NCBI GenBank assembly: GCA_001695595.3
Contig: MBPM02000026.1
Span: forward strand, 124,001-188,000
Direction: 5' to 3'
DNA from: Plasmopara viticola
Lineage: Eukaryota; Oomycota; Peronosporomycetes; Peronosporales; Peronosporaceae
DNA: 64,000 bases
The notes beneath the pieces were generated by a model. That model searched no databases. It was not told where the DNA came from and saw only the letters and a program-made list of their open reading frames with translations. Of the stretch, positions 46,267 to 60,557 are shown piece by piece. Made by a program: the position numbers and the translations under genes. Position 1 is the first letter of the stretch. Every line of letters starts with the position of its first letter.

Positions 46267-46980
46267 CGTGGCTGCTTAATAGGCTACATACAAAGTTGTT
46301 TTTTACAGGTCACGGATTTATTTGAATCGAAAATGCATTGCTACTCGACTCGGTACATAGCCGATTGGACCAAATTATGATTAAGCCTGCAATTTTCTTC
46401 CTCAATTTATATTCTTCCTGAAATAAACCTAAAACATCTCTATATAGGTCCAAATTTCATAAAAAAACTCTTCAGAGTTTCCTAATATACAACAACTGAT
46501 GGTGTAATTTAGTGTTACTAGCAACAGCTTGGTTGTCATATCACGAGCGCACTCTATTCGGTTGACTGCTTTTGTTACAGCACTTTGCACACTAGAGCTT
46601 ATAACAGTGCTAACATGGGCCAGTTCATTGTCTGCCATGCACGAACGCGCGTTGGCAAACAAGTTTTACTGTCTTGAGTACCGAGTTCCGGTGTTCGAGA
46701 AAGCAAAGGGTAAAATTGTATGTAACGCAAAGATTAATTTACGCACAAATTGACAGCTATCTTGTCATTCGCTGGGACAAAAAGGAGAGGGATCGTGCGA
46801 AGAGGAGGCATGCAGAAGGACACATTTCCAGGTGAACGACTGGTCATTCTTCCTGGCTAATAAAGTGATCGACCTATTAATTTGCTAGCAGTTCGAAGAC
46901 TGATTCTAGTCTTGATTTTAGTCCTACATTTTAATCTTTGTAAGCAACTTCTTTCAATCTTGCAATTTAACCAGGGTCTA
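46267..46980. other. Downstream flank of lectin pair
   Basis: No gene seen. AATAAA-like signals occur (GAAATAAACC near 46420). Confidence 0.45.
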
Positions 46981-47331
46981 CACATATATCAATGTAATGT
47001 GATATATTACGTTACCGCGTTGCCAAGTTATGCACGTGTTAGGCTCAGTCTGGCTAGTCCACGGCATAGAGTGGTGTCCGCATACGTCGGGTTTCGTTCG
47101 GCGGGCAGTGCAGTCAGCACTGAGGTCGTGAGGGTCTTCCATTATTTTGTTTAGCTCTAACTTAGTAAGGGCCCTGGTGACGTCCTGGTGCTGGAGACCG
47201 TCGCGTCGAGGGTGAGACTCGTTAGAGACCTGCAGATGCCCGAGAGCGCCTGCCCGAAGCGCGCGAGCATTTACCCCCCGCGTTTGGAAGGAGAACGTCA
47301 CCCCAACCTTTTCCGAAGCATATATATCAAT
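46981..47331 (-). mobile_element. SINE-like element copy C, 325 bp, with 13-bp target-site duplication
   Basis: The copy spans 46994-47318, same orientation as copy A. Flanks are CACATATATCAAT (46981-46993) and CATATATATCAAT (47319-47331), one mismatch in 13. On the minus strand it begins GCTTCGGAAAAGGTTGGGGT and ends ACGTAATATATCACATTAC. The eroded duplication and more substitutions than A versus B suggest it is the oldest of the three. It ends the lectin island on the right, 0.7 kb after the second lectin stop. Confidence 0.82.
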
Positions 47332-50300
47332 ATCTTTGAAATCTCTTGGTATGCAAATACCAATTGGCTATTGTAAATGCGGATGTCTAGCCTATTGTCG
47401 AATGACCTGCTCCAGACATCTCCACTAAGAAATTTGGATAAGGCTTACTTAAACAGGAAAGATAGCCACCCATCACTCTTTTTGTCTAATACCAAATATC
47501 AACCAGTGACGACTATACAAGCGTTAAAGAACGCAATCAGTCGATTGGGTCATTATTTTGTGACAAAGACAACCTCAACGAAGCTTGCTTTGGCTTATAA
47601 AGACTAGTCTGCACCAAGTTAGGTTTGGGCGGCTAAGGCTGTGCCTACAACAAAGTTTACGCTAACAGGAAAGCTTAAAATGCCGTGAGTAGCACCTTTA
47701 GCAAAATTGTATGCCAAGAAGCCACTCAGGTAAAAGATATCTGGAAGAGCATGCGATTGACGGTGAATGGGAGCTCATTTTGCGCTTTTGCTTTCCTCGA
47801 TGGTCTGCATACATTTCTGAATTCGGAAGATGAGAATGACAAACAGTGTCGCTGGCGCTTGGCGAACGCCAACTTATGTAACATCCGCTACGTCTACAAA
47901 CAGTGCTGTCAAACCAAATCCACCGAGCTAGACCTACAAGCTAGGTTAGTTTCACCTGTAATAGTGACATGGGTTTTCAGACTGTTGAAGTGGACAAAAT
48001 TAGTTGTTACATACAGTCAGACCAAGACGACTTTGTCATTTTTTGAAACGACAAGCAGAAAATGCTCGATGATGGCATTAGCACGATTTTACTTGATATT
48101 TTGTAGGCTCTCCAAGCTATCAAATCTTTTTTATATGAACATTATACAAGTACAATGGTGAGAGGACAACTCAATAATCTCCTTTGCAAACTCTAAATAC
48201 GATGAAAGAAAAATTTGTTGTTCGCCTTGGGAAAATTGATCACATGCTTGTTTTTGCGAACGATCTTAAAAATGACAGCTATGCTATCACCAAGAACATG
48301 TTTGCGAATGTGGATATATATCGTCAGGCCTGTGATTGCCTTCACCTTGTATGCGGAGCTTGGATCGCTTAGCTAGTCAGCCATGAAACTGATTTCAGAA
48401 ATGACTTTATTACGAATATCAGCCTGCTATCGACCGCAACAGAACGTCAGATTCGTGTGAAACGTCGCGTTGTGTTTTCATCGCTGAGACTAATCAGGTC
48501 GTATTACGATGCAACATTCACCCTCGGAATCCTTTGTCGGCTTATAGAGAACTTGCTCAAGCTTGCTGTGGGACTCCGATAGCTGACTAGCCTCGTATAA
48601 ATAAGACTTTATGTGCTGACTGCCCTAGAAACGGCACTTGGAGTCGGCCTTATAGTCCTTCGATATGTGCTTCGTCAAGTCTCTGCTCAAAACATTGTAC
48701 TATTTTGCGATCAGCTTTTGATTTCTCGGACGAGTTTTGTTGCTAACATAAACCATCCTACCGGTTTCATCTCGAATCTTCACGCAAGTACCGTATCGGA
48801 CGACCTCAACATATAATCATTTTAGTCCTTCACGTTCGCAAAGCAAATATTTTTCTGGCTATAACAATCTCGTGGATATGACTTTATCTTTATTGGACGT
48901 TGTATCAGGATTGACCTTACATCATTGGTGGATAGATTGTTTTTGCATTTTAAATAATTAATTTAGGTGTGGTCTTTGCCCGTTTAGATTTTGGAGCATG
49001 CGGAATAACCTGATAATCGGGGAAGTAAAAACAATGCGAAGTTTTGCATAAAAATGGGTACAATTTTATTTATATTGAAATAAACGAAGCGCAGACGCTT
49101 CAAAAAACCGTTGAAAAGGCTACTAAATAGATTGGGCTAGAAATGGTAAATATGGATGGACTAGAACCCGTTTCATCTGAAACATTATTTGTTCTACCAT
49201 GAACTTAACCAAAATTATACGCACCTTCCCGACAAATTGTATATATAAGCGATACTATAAAAGTCTTCGCATGAAAAAGGGAGAGAAAGAAAAACATTTG
49301 GGTGGTCCACACTGATTACAGAAATAGTACAAAAGTTAGCCCTTTTCCAGAACGTACTCTGTATGCTGGCTGGACTATAATGAGATAAGCGTTGCTGCGA
49401 GTTTAAAAATAACGCAACCAATGGCATAGTCGGAAGCGCTGTATAAGTTAGTGCTGGATCTCCCAGCAGGTGTTCGTAAAGTATGTACGACTCTCACTCT
49501 TTTTATCCCCATAGTTAACGAAGTTAACGCAGACTTCACTAGCCCTATGGACTTAAATAGCCGATGAGTGAATATTTCATCCAAGAACTTCTAGCGAAAG
49601 GTCTTTAATGTCACTTAATCAGAACACCAGACACTTTACCGTCTCTGGGTCACCTGATGGCCTCGATTGCCTCACAACAAATGTTGGATAGAGCGCCTGG
49701 TAGCTAAGCATGGTACCAGGCTTTTTCAATCGTTTTTTTTTAGCCATCTACCAAAACTTGAGCTCTAGACATCGAGCGCCTGGACATATTCCAGAGCAGC
49801 ACGTCCTACTTTGGCTTTAGTATCTGTGCGTATGCCGTCGAAATGTTCAGTTTGTTCCTCGATTTAATTAAGTTTTCCAAGTTGAGCACAGAAAGCCAGC
49901 GACGAGAGCATGGACTTGATTCCCGCCGTATGCCAATCTTTGCCCTCTCGGTGATAAACGTATTTACGTTATATCGTAGCTTCTAAATTATAAAAAGCCA
50001 ACACGAGTTCTTTTCCTCAACGTGTCAATTCTTTGTAGTGGGCCTTTGAAAATCATTTTTCAAAACTAAAATATATTGGCATCGTCTAGTTATATAATAT
50101 CTTTAACACCAGGCGCAACGTAGGCTGTCTATGAGGCTAATTTGGGATTTCTTAATATGATGCATATATCTATGTAGAAGCTTTATCTTTGCCTCAACCT
50201 TTGAGATCCTTTATTATCTCACTTTGCACTTAACAAATTGGCTTTGTGTTCTTTGTGTTCAGTCAATCTGTCACTTCTGGCAGCTTTCCGCACGCCATTA

Positions 50301-53300
50301 GAATAAATAATCCAATTACACGGTCAGTGTATAAGATCTGTTTGTCTCTTGCGGGGTCGAAGATGACATCCATAGATCGATCAGACATATGATTAGCGTC
50401 CTTTTCTTGTGAGCCATATTTTGGTGGTGTCTCGCTACCCTCTTCGTATTGCAAACCAATGTTACCCACTTGCAAAACTTTGTTACCCGTAGCTTGTTGT
50501 GCTGTGTGAGATTGTATTGCTCACAATAAAACGCTATCTTAAGCGACTTCGGATAGCGTTCGCTATTACCAGCAAGTCTTCATTGCCCGAAACATATACC
50601 AAAGAATATTTTCTTGGGCGTTCGGGTTTTCTTTTAGGATTGAATGCACAACAGGGGTAAACACTTGACTTACCGAGTTTCTATTACACCGAGTGAAGCG
50701 ACAGATGCCTATGGTCGTACCTTGCCAATTTACTTGTAGCTCGTGTTTTAGCCGCGACAGGCCAAGTAATGTCATGTTTGACTATTTTAGAAGCGAGAAG
50801 TGACTCCGGACTATCAAACTTGTTAAATTTTACACATAGAGTGAACAGCTGCAACCGTTTCTGGTATGTGGGAGTTTATGAAAAGCCTAAGCCTATAAAG
50901 ACTCATAATGCTTTTTTAAAAATTTGCACAATTTCGTTTAAAACCAGAAATCCACCGTTCATTAGAAGGTTAACCTATCATGTACTTGGCTACCATTGTT
51001 ATTGTCAGTCTCACACCTTTACTTCTTTCTCAAAAGGGCCTTTATGGCCAATTTCTTATGTTTACACGGGCGCGGATTTTGCCGTGACTCTTCGATGCTC
51101 TTAAGCAAGACAAAGTTTTGGTTTATAGACCATTATCGTGGTTATTTCGGACTATGTGCCCTTTCTTGAAACGATTGTATCAGCAAAATTGTTGGAGTCA
51201 TGAGTAAATTTCTCCTTTATGGTGATGACTTTGTCTGTAAATGCTCCTTCTCGCACTAAAACGAGATGGCTGCAAGGTGGACCGGCCTTAGGCTGTACAT
51301 CATTGCAGTCACTTTAGTTTTTTGGAATTTGTTGCAACAGTAATGTTGACCGTCAACTTTTTTTAACTGATAAGGATAAAGACGAAGTTTGCGATAACCT
51401 TGCCTGAAATGCTTTTTTCAGCTATTCCTCATGTGCGCCGTGGACACGAGTAATACAGGTTAAGTGAGCTCTCAAAACATTGCTCAATTCTCAGCCCTTT
51501 CTCTCATTAAACGGCATGCACATCCAATCGTCTTGATTATTTGTCACTCAAGAAACTATCGCGACCTCTTTGCCCCAGAAAAGAAGAGTCTTTCGTTTTC
51601 CATGTTTCACGGACTTGGAGTACAAAGCAGAACCACCATAAGGCTTAACAGATTCTGTGCTGCCAGGAATCTACACCAAAGGCTTTTTTCGTAGCGCTTG
51701 AGCACCTTATCATGCTCTCACTGACTGACAATACAGAGGCTGTAATCACATCAGCCTGTCGGCTCTTTTGTATGCACTTTGGCTCATTAGGGGTCTTCAA
51801 TAGCGCTCAAACATATACTATATATCTAACGACGTTTTACGAGCCTTCATTCAGCACCAAGACGAGTGGTTTGACCGTGCAGAGCGAATGCTTACCGCAT
51901 TAAAGGGACGCTGAAATAATTTTGGGTAAAGAGTTGCAGTTGCTCCAAATAAAGTCCATGGCGAATCATAAAGCACCAATGACTCACGCCCTTTGCCATT
52001 TGTGCTAAACGTGCCAAAGTCAACGGTTACTGTGAACGGTCATGTTTCCTCACCACTCGGCAGGGTAAGAATTATTCGGTCGACTTTGGCCAGATGAGGA
52101 AGTAGTGTTTAACAACGGACCAGCGTATGAGCATTCGTCGATACTATAAATGTGATTATAGCCGCAATTTGTGGTTGGTGTGTTTCTAAGCCAAGCGCGC
52201 TCACATTGAAATAGCCAAAACTCTACGAACAATCAGTCGTATGGTCTGCCGATGAGAAAAAATGCTTAAAAGGACGCTAATTGGGCTGATGGAGAAGAGG
52301 AAATTCGAACCTCAGAGATGGTGGGAAGGTCAATAGGCCTTGCTGCGAAGACTTTCGTTTAGGATGAATTGTGCTTGCAAGTCTTTCTTTGTCGAGGCAA
52401 CTTTGAAAGGCTTGAGTCTGCTATGAAATTCTCTTTTGACTAAGGCGCCAAACAACTACAATCGCCGCTTCTTTGTCGAAAAAAGTCAATCGTATGCTGA
52501 GGATCTATGAGCACACTAACGTGGAATTGTCACTGTCTGCGTAGCTACAGAAATGTTTTTTTTTGAGTGGATGACCATGAACCATGGTCTTTGGAGGTCG
52601 AAGACCTTGGATGCCACCCGCTTCGCACCTAGCGGACGTTTGGTGACCTTTGCTAGGAAGCCTTGAAGCTTTAAGAGCCAAGTAAATCATTGTGTTAAAC
52701 ATTGGAATGCCATTGATCGACAGTGATGGTGTTGAGGAAATATGAGAGGCAACGAGCGATGCTCTTAGGAAGTGGCATACGCTGTATGCTGATGATGGCT
52801 AGGCAGCTATTTAAACACGGCAATATGGGTGAGGCCTCTTCACTGCCTACTAAATTAATTCGCAATGCTCGTAAGATACAGCATGCCAAGAGTGACATTA
52901 TTGGCTTCAAGTCAAGGCAACCCCTTTCGCTGCGCATCTATAAAATTGATAACTTAAATAACCAACTTTGCAAACGTGATTGAGAGTGGGATTATCAGAA
53001 ACACTGTGGGTCACACGTGAAGAGCGCGATATCCCCAAGGATATAGATGCTACGATGATCTTAGGCGTCAGTGATGCGTACAACGTGTCTTCACGCATAC
53101 ATATATGGCTAGCTAAAAATCGTATGCGAGCATATGAGAGATGCTTATAGAAATTCATACTCACTGCATGTCTATAATGGTTGAAGGCCTTTGATGCTAT
53201 CTCATGGCACAATCGCGGTCTCACCTTTATTAGACCTATCTCATGGCGCGCGATGACAAGTGATGCGATCTACAAAAGGCTCCAAAGAGCAATGAGTGGG

Positions 53301-56300
53301 AAATCTAGCGCAAGACTGCATCACTTTTTTGAGAAACGTTATGATGTCATATACCAACACTGATTTAGGCGAGCCATCACGTGATATATCTTCTGTGAGA
53401 CTCACGTACTTAGACCAGAAATTATGGCTGTTTACAAAGCAGCCGATACTACCCTTTCTGTCAAATTGGCATATTAATCTGGTACGCTATTCAGGGATAG
53501 ATAATGAGACAATTGAAGCTTCTGTATGTCCTGCTAAGAATGGCGAGCAATAGTATGGGTTGAAACGAAACATGTCTCTGCAAAGAAAATTCGCAAACTA
53601 AAATGTGCTAAAATTACGTAAATGTTTTATAATTAATCTGTGGCTGATTGTGAAATAAGAATACTGAAGTTAAAGTATTTAAGTCCGAAACCTGCCGCTC
53701 TAAAGCAGCATATTTACTCAAAAAGAATATGCCTCATTCTACTTGATGCAAGTCAAGAAATCATAGCAACCTGGTGCAGAATAGATTCTCTACCAGCTAC
53801 TTTGCGCCGAGTTTCTGTACGACAGCATCAAGCCAAATCCAAATGTGATTTAAGCAGTATCCCGATGAGGCTTTCAAAAGGATCCTGCTGACATTCCGTT
53901 CAATTACGCTTGACCGCTTTGTGCTTACACAAACAAGTTTGGTTACGCTACCACAAACTGTATGACTGTCAATTACTGACATTTTGCGCCATGACTAAAT
54001 TACCCGACAAAGTCGTGCGCCTGCGCTTAATGTCTCTCCTGTACCTTGAACAGCAACTCAATAGTAAAATATCTGCCAGCAATTCGTTGAGTGTGTGCCA
54101 CGAAATGATGCAAGGCAACTGACCGAAAATCAACGATGGACTCGTGGTCGGCGCGTAACAAACCGTAGTGTAGGCGTGTGAGCGTATCTTTTGATCCTTA
54201 AACTCAACTGCATCGAGAAGCGACTGAAAAAATTTGATTGGTCCGGCTCATTGTTCTGCTTATTGCTTCCACTTGCCATTCAGTAGGCAAGCCGTTGTAT
54301 GGAAGCATGCTAAGCTTCTCTTATTTGTCCGCTCCGCAGTATCAATATGTTGAGGTTTGTACAGGACCATGCCCGAACGCATGATACCACCCGTGGCATA
54401 AAGTTAAGCAACCTTTTTGTTCACAATTTTTTTTCGCGGACCGAAGACATTGCAAAACGATACTCCAATTTGTATTCGAGAAACATCTTGAGATCGGTCA
54501 ATAAGAGACCACCTCACTTCAATAATTATGAGGATTTATTTACAGATGTCAGGACGTATCTCGCACCACTTTATAAGCTCGTTTCTATTGGTTCCATCAC
54601 ACCCACGTGTACGAAGATATGTCTAGGTAATCGCAACGGAGTCAAACTAACTCTCTGCTTACCCTTCAAGTATCCTCTTCACAAGTTATAATAACGCTGG
54701 CGCACGCTTGTAGCGCCGCTCTCCGTGTGTTTTCCGAGCAACCGTGCCAAAAGCCTCCACTAAATTTGATCCTCTGCGTACGTCACTAGCCTCTTCCTCC
54801 CGCAGTCTAGATCTTTCGCCTCGTCAGTCTTCTTACCTTTGACAGTCGATTGCCGCGTATCCTGAACTTTGCAGAAGGAGGCCTTTCATCCATCTTCATA
54901 CCACATTCTACTGGTATGCCAACCTAAAGTAGACGTCTGTTAGAAATTAATTACGCAGGATTTCTTCCATCTTAATATGCAAGCCGTCGGCCTCAGTGAG
55001 CTCGACCGTGCCCTAAGCAGCCTCCTCTATCTTGATGCCGTGACCTCTTCACTTTCGTCCAGCACTTCTTGTAATGAATGTACCCCCGCTATTGAGAAAT
55101 TAAATATCACTTTGCTGATCACCCGCGGCAAACTCAGCACCATCATCTTCGATGCCGTTCCACTTTTGACCACCACACTAAAACGCTCGATTTGGTCTCG
55201 CATAAAGCGTTTATTTTTGAGTCCACCGTCGGACAATTTTTCTTGCAACCATTTTCTTAGCTTCTCTCGAGAAATTTGGCATCGCTATTACACGAATCGC
55301 TTTCTATTTTGCCTTTTTCGTGTTTTCAAAATGGATCCTTAAACATCCTCTCCTTGAGTACAGTCAGCGTAATATCCTATCAACTTTCACAATCGATGCA
55401 ATCAATTCATATTCTGACCATAAACTGCTGAAATGTAGCTAGTGCGGTGCATTGAACCGGTTATAAGAGTTTATATGCTCTACTATAGAAGTATCGCTCC
55501 AAATCTTTATCGTAGAGTCGGCATTTCATTTTCACAGGGTGTTGAAGTGTCGATTGATAAACAAACGCGAGATGTCCCCTAGTCTCCATGGCGCGCGTTG
55601 CCGACCAAATCTTGGTCTGTTTCTGGATCAAAGCGATATGGTAAAAGATGCTTAATGCCTTGGCATCGTTTATCAGTGGTACCTTCGTGATATCACAGCC
55701 ATCCTTGCCGGCCATGGCATCCTTAAAGACCCAGATTTATCTTCATATTAAGCTCCCAGTGATAGTCTTCCTGGGATAATTAGATACCAATCCATCGAAT
55801 AACCTCGGTACGCTTGATTGCCATGATGGAAACGGACCTTGTTGCGATAAAATGCTTAGTTGCGGCTGTTTTGTAGAAGTTAAAAAGTAAGGGGATAAAT
55901 TTAAGGCTCAGCTCACTGCCCTGGGTTACTTTAAGTTTCCAAATCCATCTAGACGCTTCTCCGTGACATCATCGAATGACGTCGTCCCAGTCAGATAAGT
56001 TAATGACGTTATTGCCGTACCAAAATTGAAGTTATCAAGCCCGTGATCTTGTGTCGTCTCCTGCCTCTTCAGTATGACGCCATCCGCCTCTTTGACATGC
56101 ATTAAGCGGTAAATTCTATGACCGCTTTGATGGTGTCACTCACAGACGCCGCTTGAGGATGTACTGTCGATAGAACTAATCACGTGAAGGCTGAAAAACG
56201 CAATTGAGATGTCAGTTGCGGCCTGAGTGGTTAAGTCGAGTAACCAACGCCAAATTAGAAATACCAGCAAAGTGGCCACAAAAGTAAACCACTATTGCAG

Positions 56301-56547
56301 GTTTCGTTGAAACGAACACCGTCAAACGTGAACAAAGATATCAGCCGGAGCTTTAATTATAATAATTTTAGACCCTCGACACTGATCATACGCAGATTAG
56401 CACATTTCCCTTTTAAACCCGATGGTGCCCGCCAACAGATCACTTTCGAACACCATCTGGTGGGTGGTATCGAACTTCTAGTGCAGGGTTGGAGGTGAGA
56501 CGGATGAGAAGACAGCAGATTTATTTGCCGCAAGTAGAACAATCTTT
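47332..56547. other. Gene desert of about 9 kb
   Basis: I see no intact gene. Segments with coding-like composition but no motif I can name: 47685-48161 (+), 50263-50775 (-), 53296-53891 (+), 54347-55342 (+), and 55715-55461 (-). The last reads cleanly for 84 codons from an ATG (GHLAFVYQSTLQHPVKMKCRLYDKD) and may be a decayed oomycete repeat protein. The 54977-55342 frame is 121 codons from an ATG, helical, with no known match. None carries a signal peptide with RXLR or similar effector motif. Confidence 0.45.
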
Positions 56548-57390
56548 GTGCGCTTTTCAAAGTGTTCAATGGCTGCGGCCAATTTTTGTGGTTAATGTAC
56601 AATTTGTACGTCTTAGCATTTAACCTTCTGCTGAGTAACGCTTGCTGTGACTTGTATTGCTTTGACGATATCTACGCTTATCAACAATGACTACTCCAAA
56701 CTAGTGGCTGCTAATTTCCGGTATTTCTAGCTATTTATGCGACATACACATCGTAAAAACAACCTTCTGTTACTATATTGCAAGTAGCAATTAATAATAA
56801 TATAGACGTATTTGAAGTCTGAAAGGACTAGTGTAGGCACAGCAAGCTTTATAAGTTTGTCCAATATTTCGCTTGCATATGCAAATCGAGGAGGAGAAAA
56901 TGCGATTTGAGTATGGAGACATATGATATCGACAATTTTGCGAGAATTGACTTTTGGATAACAAAGATAATTTCAAACAATCAACCCGGGTGTAATCATC
57001 CGGTGTGAAGCCTTCTTTGCATGATAACGCAAGACTGCAATATTTATCGGTCCGCGATCAGCATCTGGCAAACCCCATAATAATAATATTGATGTCGTTT
57101 AACATTACTTACTCTTTTCGCATGTACTAATGTTTTCATTCGTACTTTTTCGCAATTTAATGACTTTGTGTGTTTAGCCAAGACGTTTGAGAGCCGTCTG
57201 TTTAGCTTAGTTGTTGATCTAGCGGTAAGCTTTATAAAACCTATGTCACATCATACATGGGCAGGAAAGAGTTGTTTCTCAAAGGCAAATCCTGATTAGT
57301 TGAAGACATATCAAATATTTAGATGCTGTTGCAAACCTTCTCCCATGGTTCATGCAAATATTGATGGTCACATACAAATGCATCTGTCCA
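56548..57390 (+). repeat. Left copy of a diverged long direct repeat (possible ancient LTR)
   Basis: Segments of this stretch align in order with 58652-59190: CTTTTCAAAGTGTTCAATGG with CTCTTCAGATTGTCCAATGT, then CAATTTTTGTGGTTAATGTACAATT with CAATTTCTGTGCCTTATGTACAATT (compared base by base), and GGTCACATACAAATGCATCT with GGTGACATACAAACTGCACC. A further match near 57980 (CACTGAAATTTTGC) suggests about 550 bp inserted in this copy. Direct repeats 2.1 kb apart suggest the ends of a degraded LTR element. Alignment was by eye. Confidence 0.45.
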
Positions 57391-58651
57391 GTTTTTCACT
57401 AGTTATAAGAGGCCGGCCAAACAGGCAGTATTGAAAAACATGTCATCCCGTATTTTTCAATAAGCGTTAATGAGGCCACAAGCCGATGGTGTTGACATGT
57501 AAACAAGTGTTGATATGCACATTTATGAAATATGAGGGTGAAAAACTTTGCAAATCTAGACTGTAGCTTAAGCGAACCCTCCCATGTAGCAACATTTACA
57601 AAAAACCGGACTCATAACGAACAGAGCCTTTTATCGCCAGGTCAGACAATCCTTCTACTGAAAAAGGCACCGCGATGTATATGGATATAGACTAATGTTT
57701 TCCAACAAAAATGCCACGTTTTGTTCTCAATCAATATAAAGCTAAACATAAATTAGTCAAGTTTGATTTGCGAAATTTAACTTAAGGAGACGTTGTGACA
57801 TGGTGAGCAGCACCATGCTTCAAACTCGGTGCTGCTTGCCTTTGAGTATCGGGCAACAGTAGCCACCATATTGGATTGCAATAGTGGTAAAATCATTATG
57901 GTATATGCTGCTAATATATAGTTTCGTATTTTATTGTTTTACGCCATTTAGCTATTCATTGAGCTCTTGCAAAACCAGCACTGAAATTTTGCTGTTTCTT
58001 TTAGAATAAGAATATTGTTAATAGCTCGCTAGAATTTTTAAGACTTATAACTCTTGTCAGCTTTTTGTCGTGCGGCCGTTGGATGCACGACTTGATGCAC
58101 AAATACCGCGGAACCGCAATGATGATGCACGACCGATTGATCTCACACACGTGTATACCAGGAAGCACTGAAAATAGTACTTATGCCAACGTAATTTGCC
58201 TAAGGAACTAACTTTTACTTCGTGACTTCTCATCGATTGCCGCCCGAGCCTTTAACAACAACAGACCTTCAAAAAGTTTCCTTCGCGACAGTAATGAGGG
58301 GACCACTACTTAAAAATTCCGTTACCACTCGATTACAATTCAATCACCAGACACCCTTTCCTATTTGGTAACTCGCCAAAGATTGTTGAAGGTGAGCAAA
58401 ATTAAAGCGAGGTCAATAAGCAGCAAAAAATTGACGAACAGAGCGATCAAAAGTATGGCCTTTCTATTTCCAAACTCTCTACATCGACTTTGTTTGACTC
58501 TCAAACACAAAATAGTTTCCCGCCTCTTGGAAATCTTATGGCGCCTGTCAATGGCTCTATTTCAAAATGTCTCAAGAAAGTAGTTGTAACATTTCGAGTA
58601 GTGTATTAGATGAAATAAATACGATCCACCTGCCACCACGCGAACACCCCG
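57391..58651. other. Interior between the diverged repeats
   Basis: No coding motif recognised. It includes the presumed insertion (about 57400-57960) and ~600 bp of unidentified AT-rich sequence. Confidence 0.4.
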
Positions 58652-59190
58652 AATGCACTCTTCAGATTGTCCAATGTAAGCGGTCAATTTCTGTGCCTTA
58701 TGTACAATTGTTTGTCTTGGCACCTTAACGTTTGCTAAATAAGTGTCTATTGTGCCTCGAATATCTTAGACGATAGTTGCGCGTACTGTGATTACGTTTA
58801 ACTCACCAGTTAAGCAATTTCGTTTGCAACATCATACTTGTTGATAATTCTGTTCTCAATTTCGTAGAATGGTATAACTCCAGATTAGTAATCACCAATT
58901 TGTGAGGCAAATGAAAAACTTACTGAAATATTGTTAAGATTTGTAACGAGTAACAACTATCAATACTAATCTCACGAATAAAACTTTAGCGTTTGAGAAG
59001 GCATTTTTATTCAGAGGCGACTGGTCTGCAAAGATTAGACTAAGTTCATTGTTGGGCTTCTTTTATGACTCTATTTATTAAAGAAAATCCTTGGTGGTGA
59101 CATACAAACTGCACCTTCCAGAGTACAGATGTATATTTCTTTCTTGAGATTAATACTGAAATTTTTACCATTTCTTTGTTTTTTTGGCTC
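58652..59190 (+). repeat. Right copy of the diverged long direct repeat (possible ancient LTR)
   Basis: Partner of the left copy at 56548-57390; about 540 bp and apparently without the insertion. Similarity is patchy, so the duplication is old. No TG...CA boundaries could be fixed. Confidence 0.45.
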
Positions 59191-60557
59191 AAATGAGATC
59201 GACAAATAAAAACTACCATAAGTGCCAAATTGTGATATCAACAAAAACGACTACTGGCACATGCAATATTTCAGTCCAACCAGCGACTATAACAGTTTTT
59301 CATTGCCTACTACAAAGGGTATCATCTTCTGTATGTGCGACGCGAGAGCAGCACGAACATTTGACTTTAATGATCACATCGCACAGTTCGTCATCGTAGC
59401 GATTACCCATCGGCACGACATGCAGCTCAGTCACTTACAAATACTCTACGATTTCATTATATACAATGGCCTTATTATCTACAAATAAAAAATGCTGCTA
59501 CTGAATCAGTGGCGAGTATATTAGTCTCCAAAATTTGCAGATTCTAGGTCATGACCGCGAATAGATCCTTAGCTGAGCTTATGTTTCTCCCGCCATGAGT
59601 CCACTCTGATCGTATGCATTAATGTACCGCAGCAAAACAGCGACTGTTACTCCTAAAATATTCAAGCTGCAGCTTTTAGTAGCGTGCGTCGTAGCAACAG
59701 CGCCAAGTTGTGTTGCTTTGATAGCGAAAATGTCAAAGCTATGCCACACTTTTTTCAAGCTGTGCACCATAGACTTGAGTAGTGATGTTGATCAGAGAGC
59801 TCCTACCGATTCTTGTAATGCTACAATTTAAGCGGTAGCTGTCTACCATATATGCTACCATCCTGAATTTCCTATACTCCGTCTGGAATTCTACACATCT
59901 TTAATCATATTCTACTGACTCATTGATTATGAGACATAAGGACTAGGCTTCTTTGCCTGAGACTATGTAATTACTGATTCCTATGGACAGTATCGTACAT
60001 ATGTATTTTTAGAGCATTGTGATAGTATGGCGCAATGGCAAGAAAATCTGGTGATGACGACGGTTACATCACATGACCTCCCTTTAAAAATAGGTTTTTA
60101 ATTAAAAAAACTCAATAAAAATGATGAGAACGAAATTTGCTTCGGATACCTTTCTTCATGGCTCCACTAAGCTACCAAATTCAGTATTGCAAACCTTTTT
60201 CCGAACCAACGGTGTGCGTTGACTGCTTTGTCGAGTTGTCCTCCACCGGATGTAGCTTCAACTCTTTTGACAATCCCAACTAGTAGGAATCACGCGAGAC
60301 TTTCTCCACGATCAAATATGAGCCAAAATATCTTGGCGCAAGTGTATTTGACTAAGCAAAGCCTGTGTGACGGACTATTAAGCTTTTGCAATCGAAAACA
60401 AACATTTCACAAGTGGAGTTTTAAAAAATCGGGCTAGTCTTTTTGACTTTAAAGATTATATGTTTGATGCAACATCATCCAGCAAATAAGGAACATATTC
60501 CAGACTTGCTTCAAACGGCGACATTTTGAATAGCAGAGTAAGCGCATCGATTCTAGG
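59191..60557. other. Gene-poor stretch
   Basis: No gene or recognisable element protein. Frames are under 90 codons and overlap on both strands without motif support. Confidence 0.45.

Noticed and set aside
54977..55342. 121-codon frame with helical N-terminus, considered as a small kinetochore-type subunit
   Set aside because: No signature residues of any such family could be matched; similarity was only general helical pattern.
56210..56260. tRNA-Leu-like A box (GCGGCCTGAGTGGTTAAG)
   Set aside because: No B box at the proper distance and no cloverleaf can be drawn.
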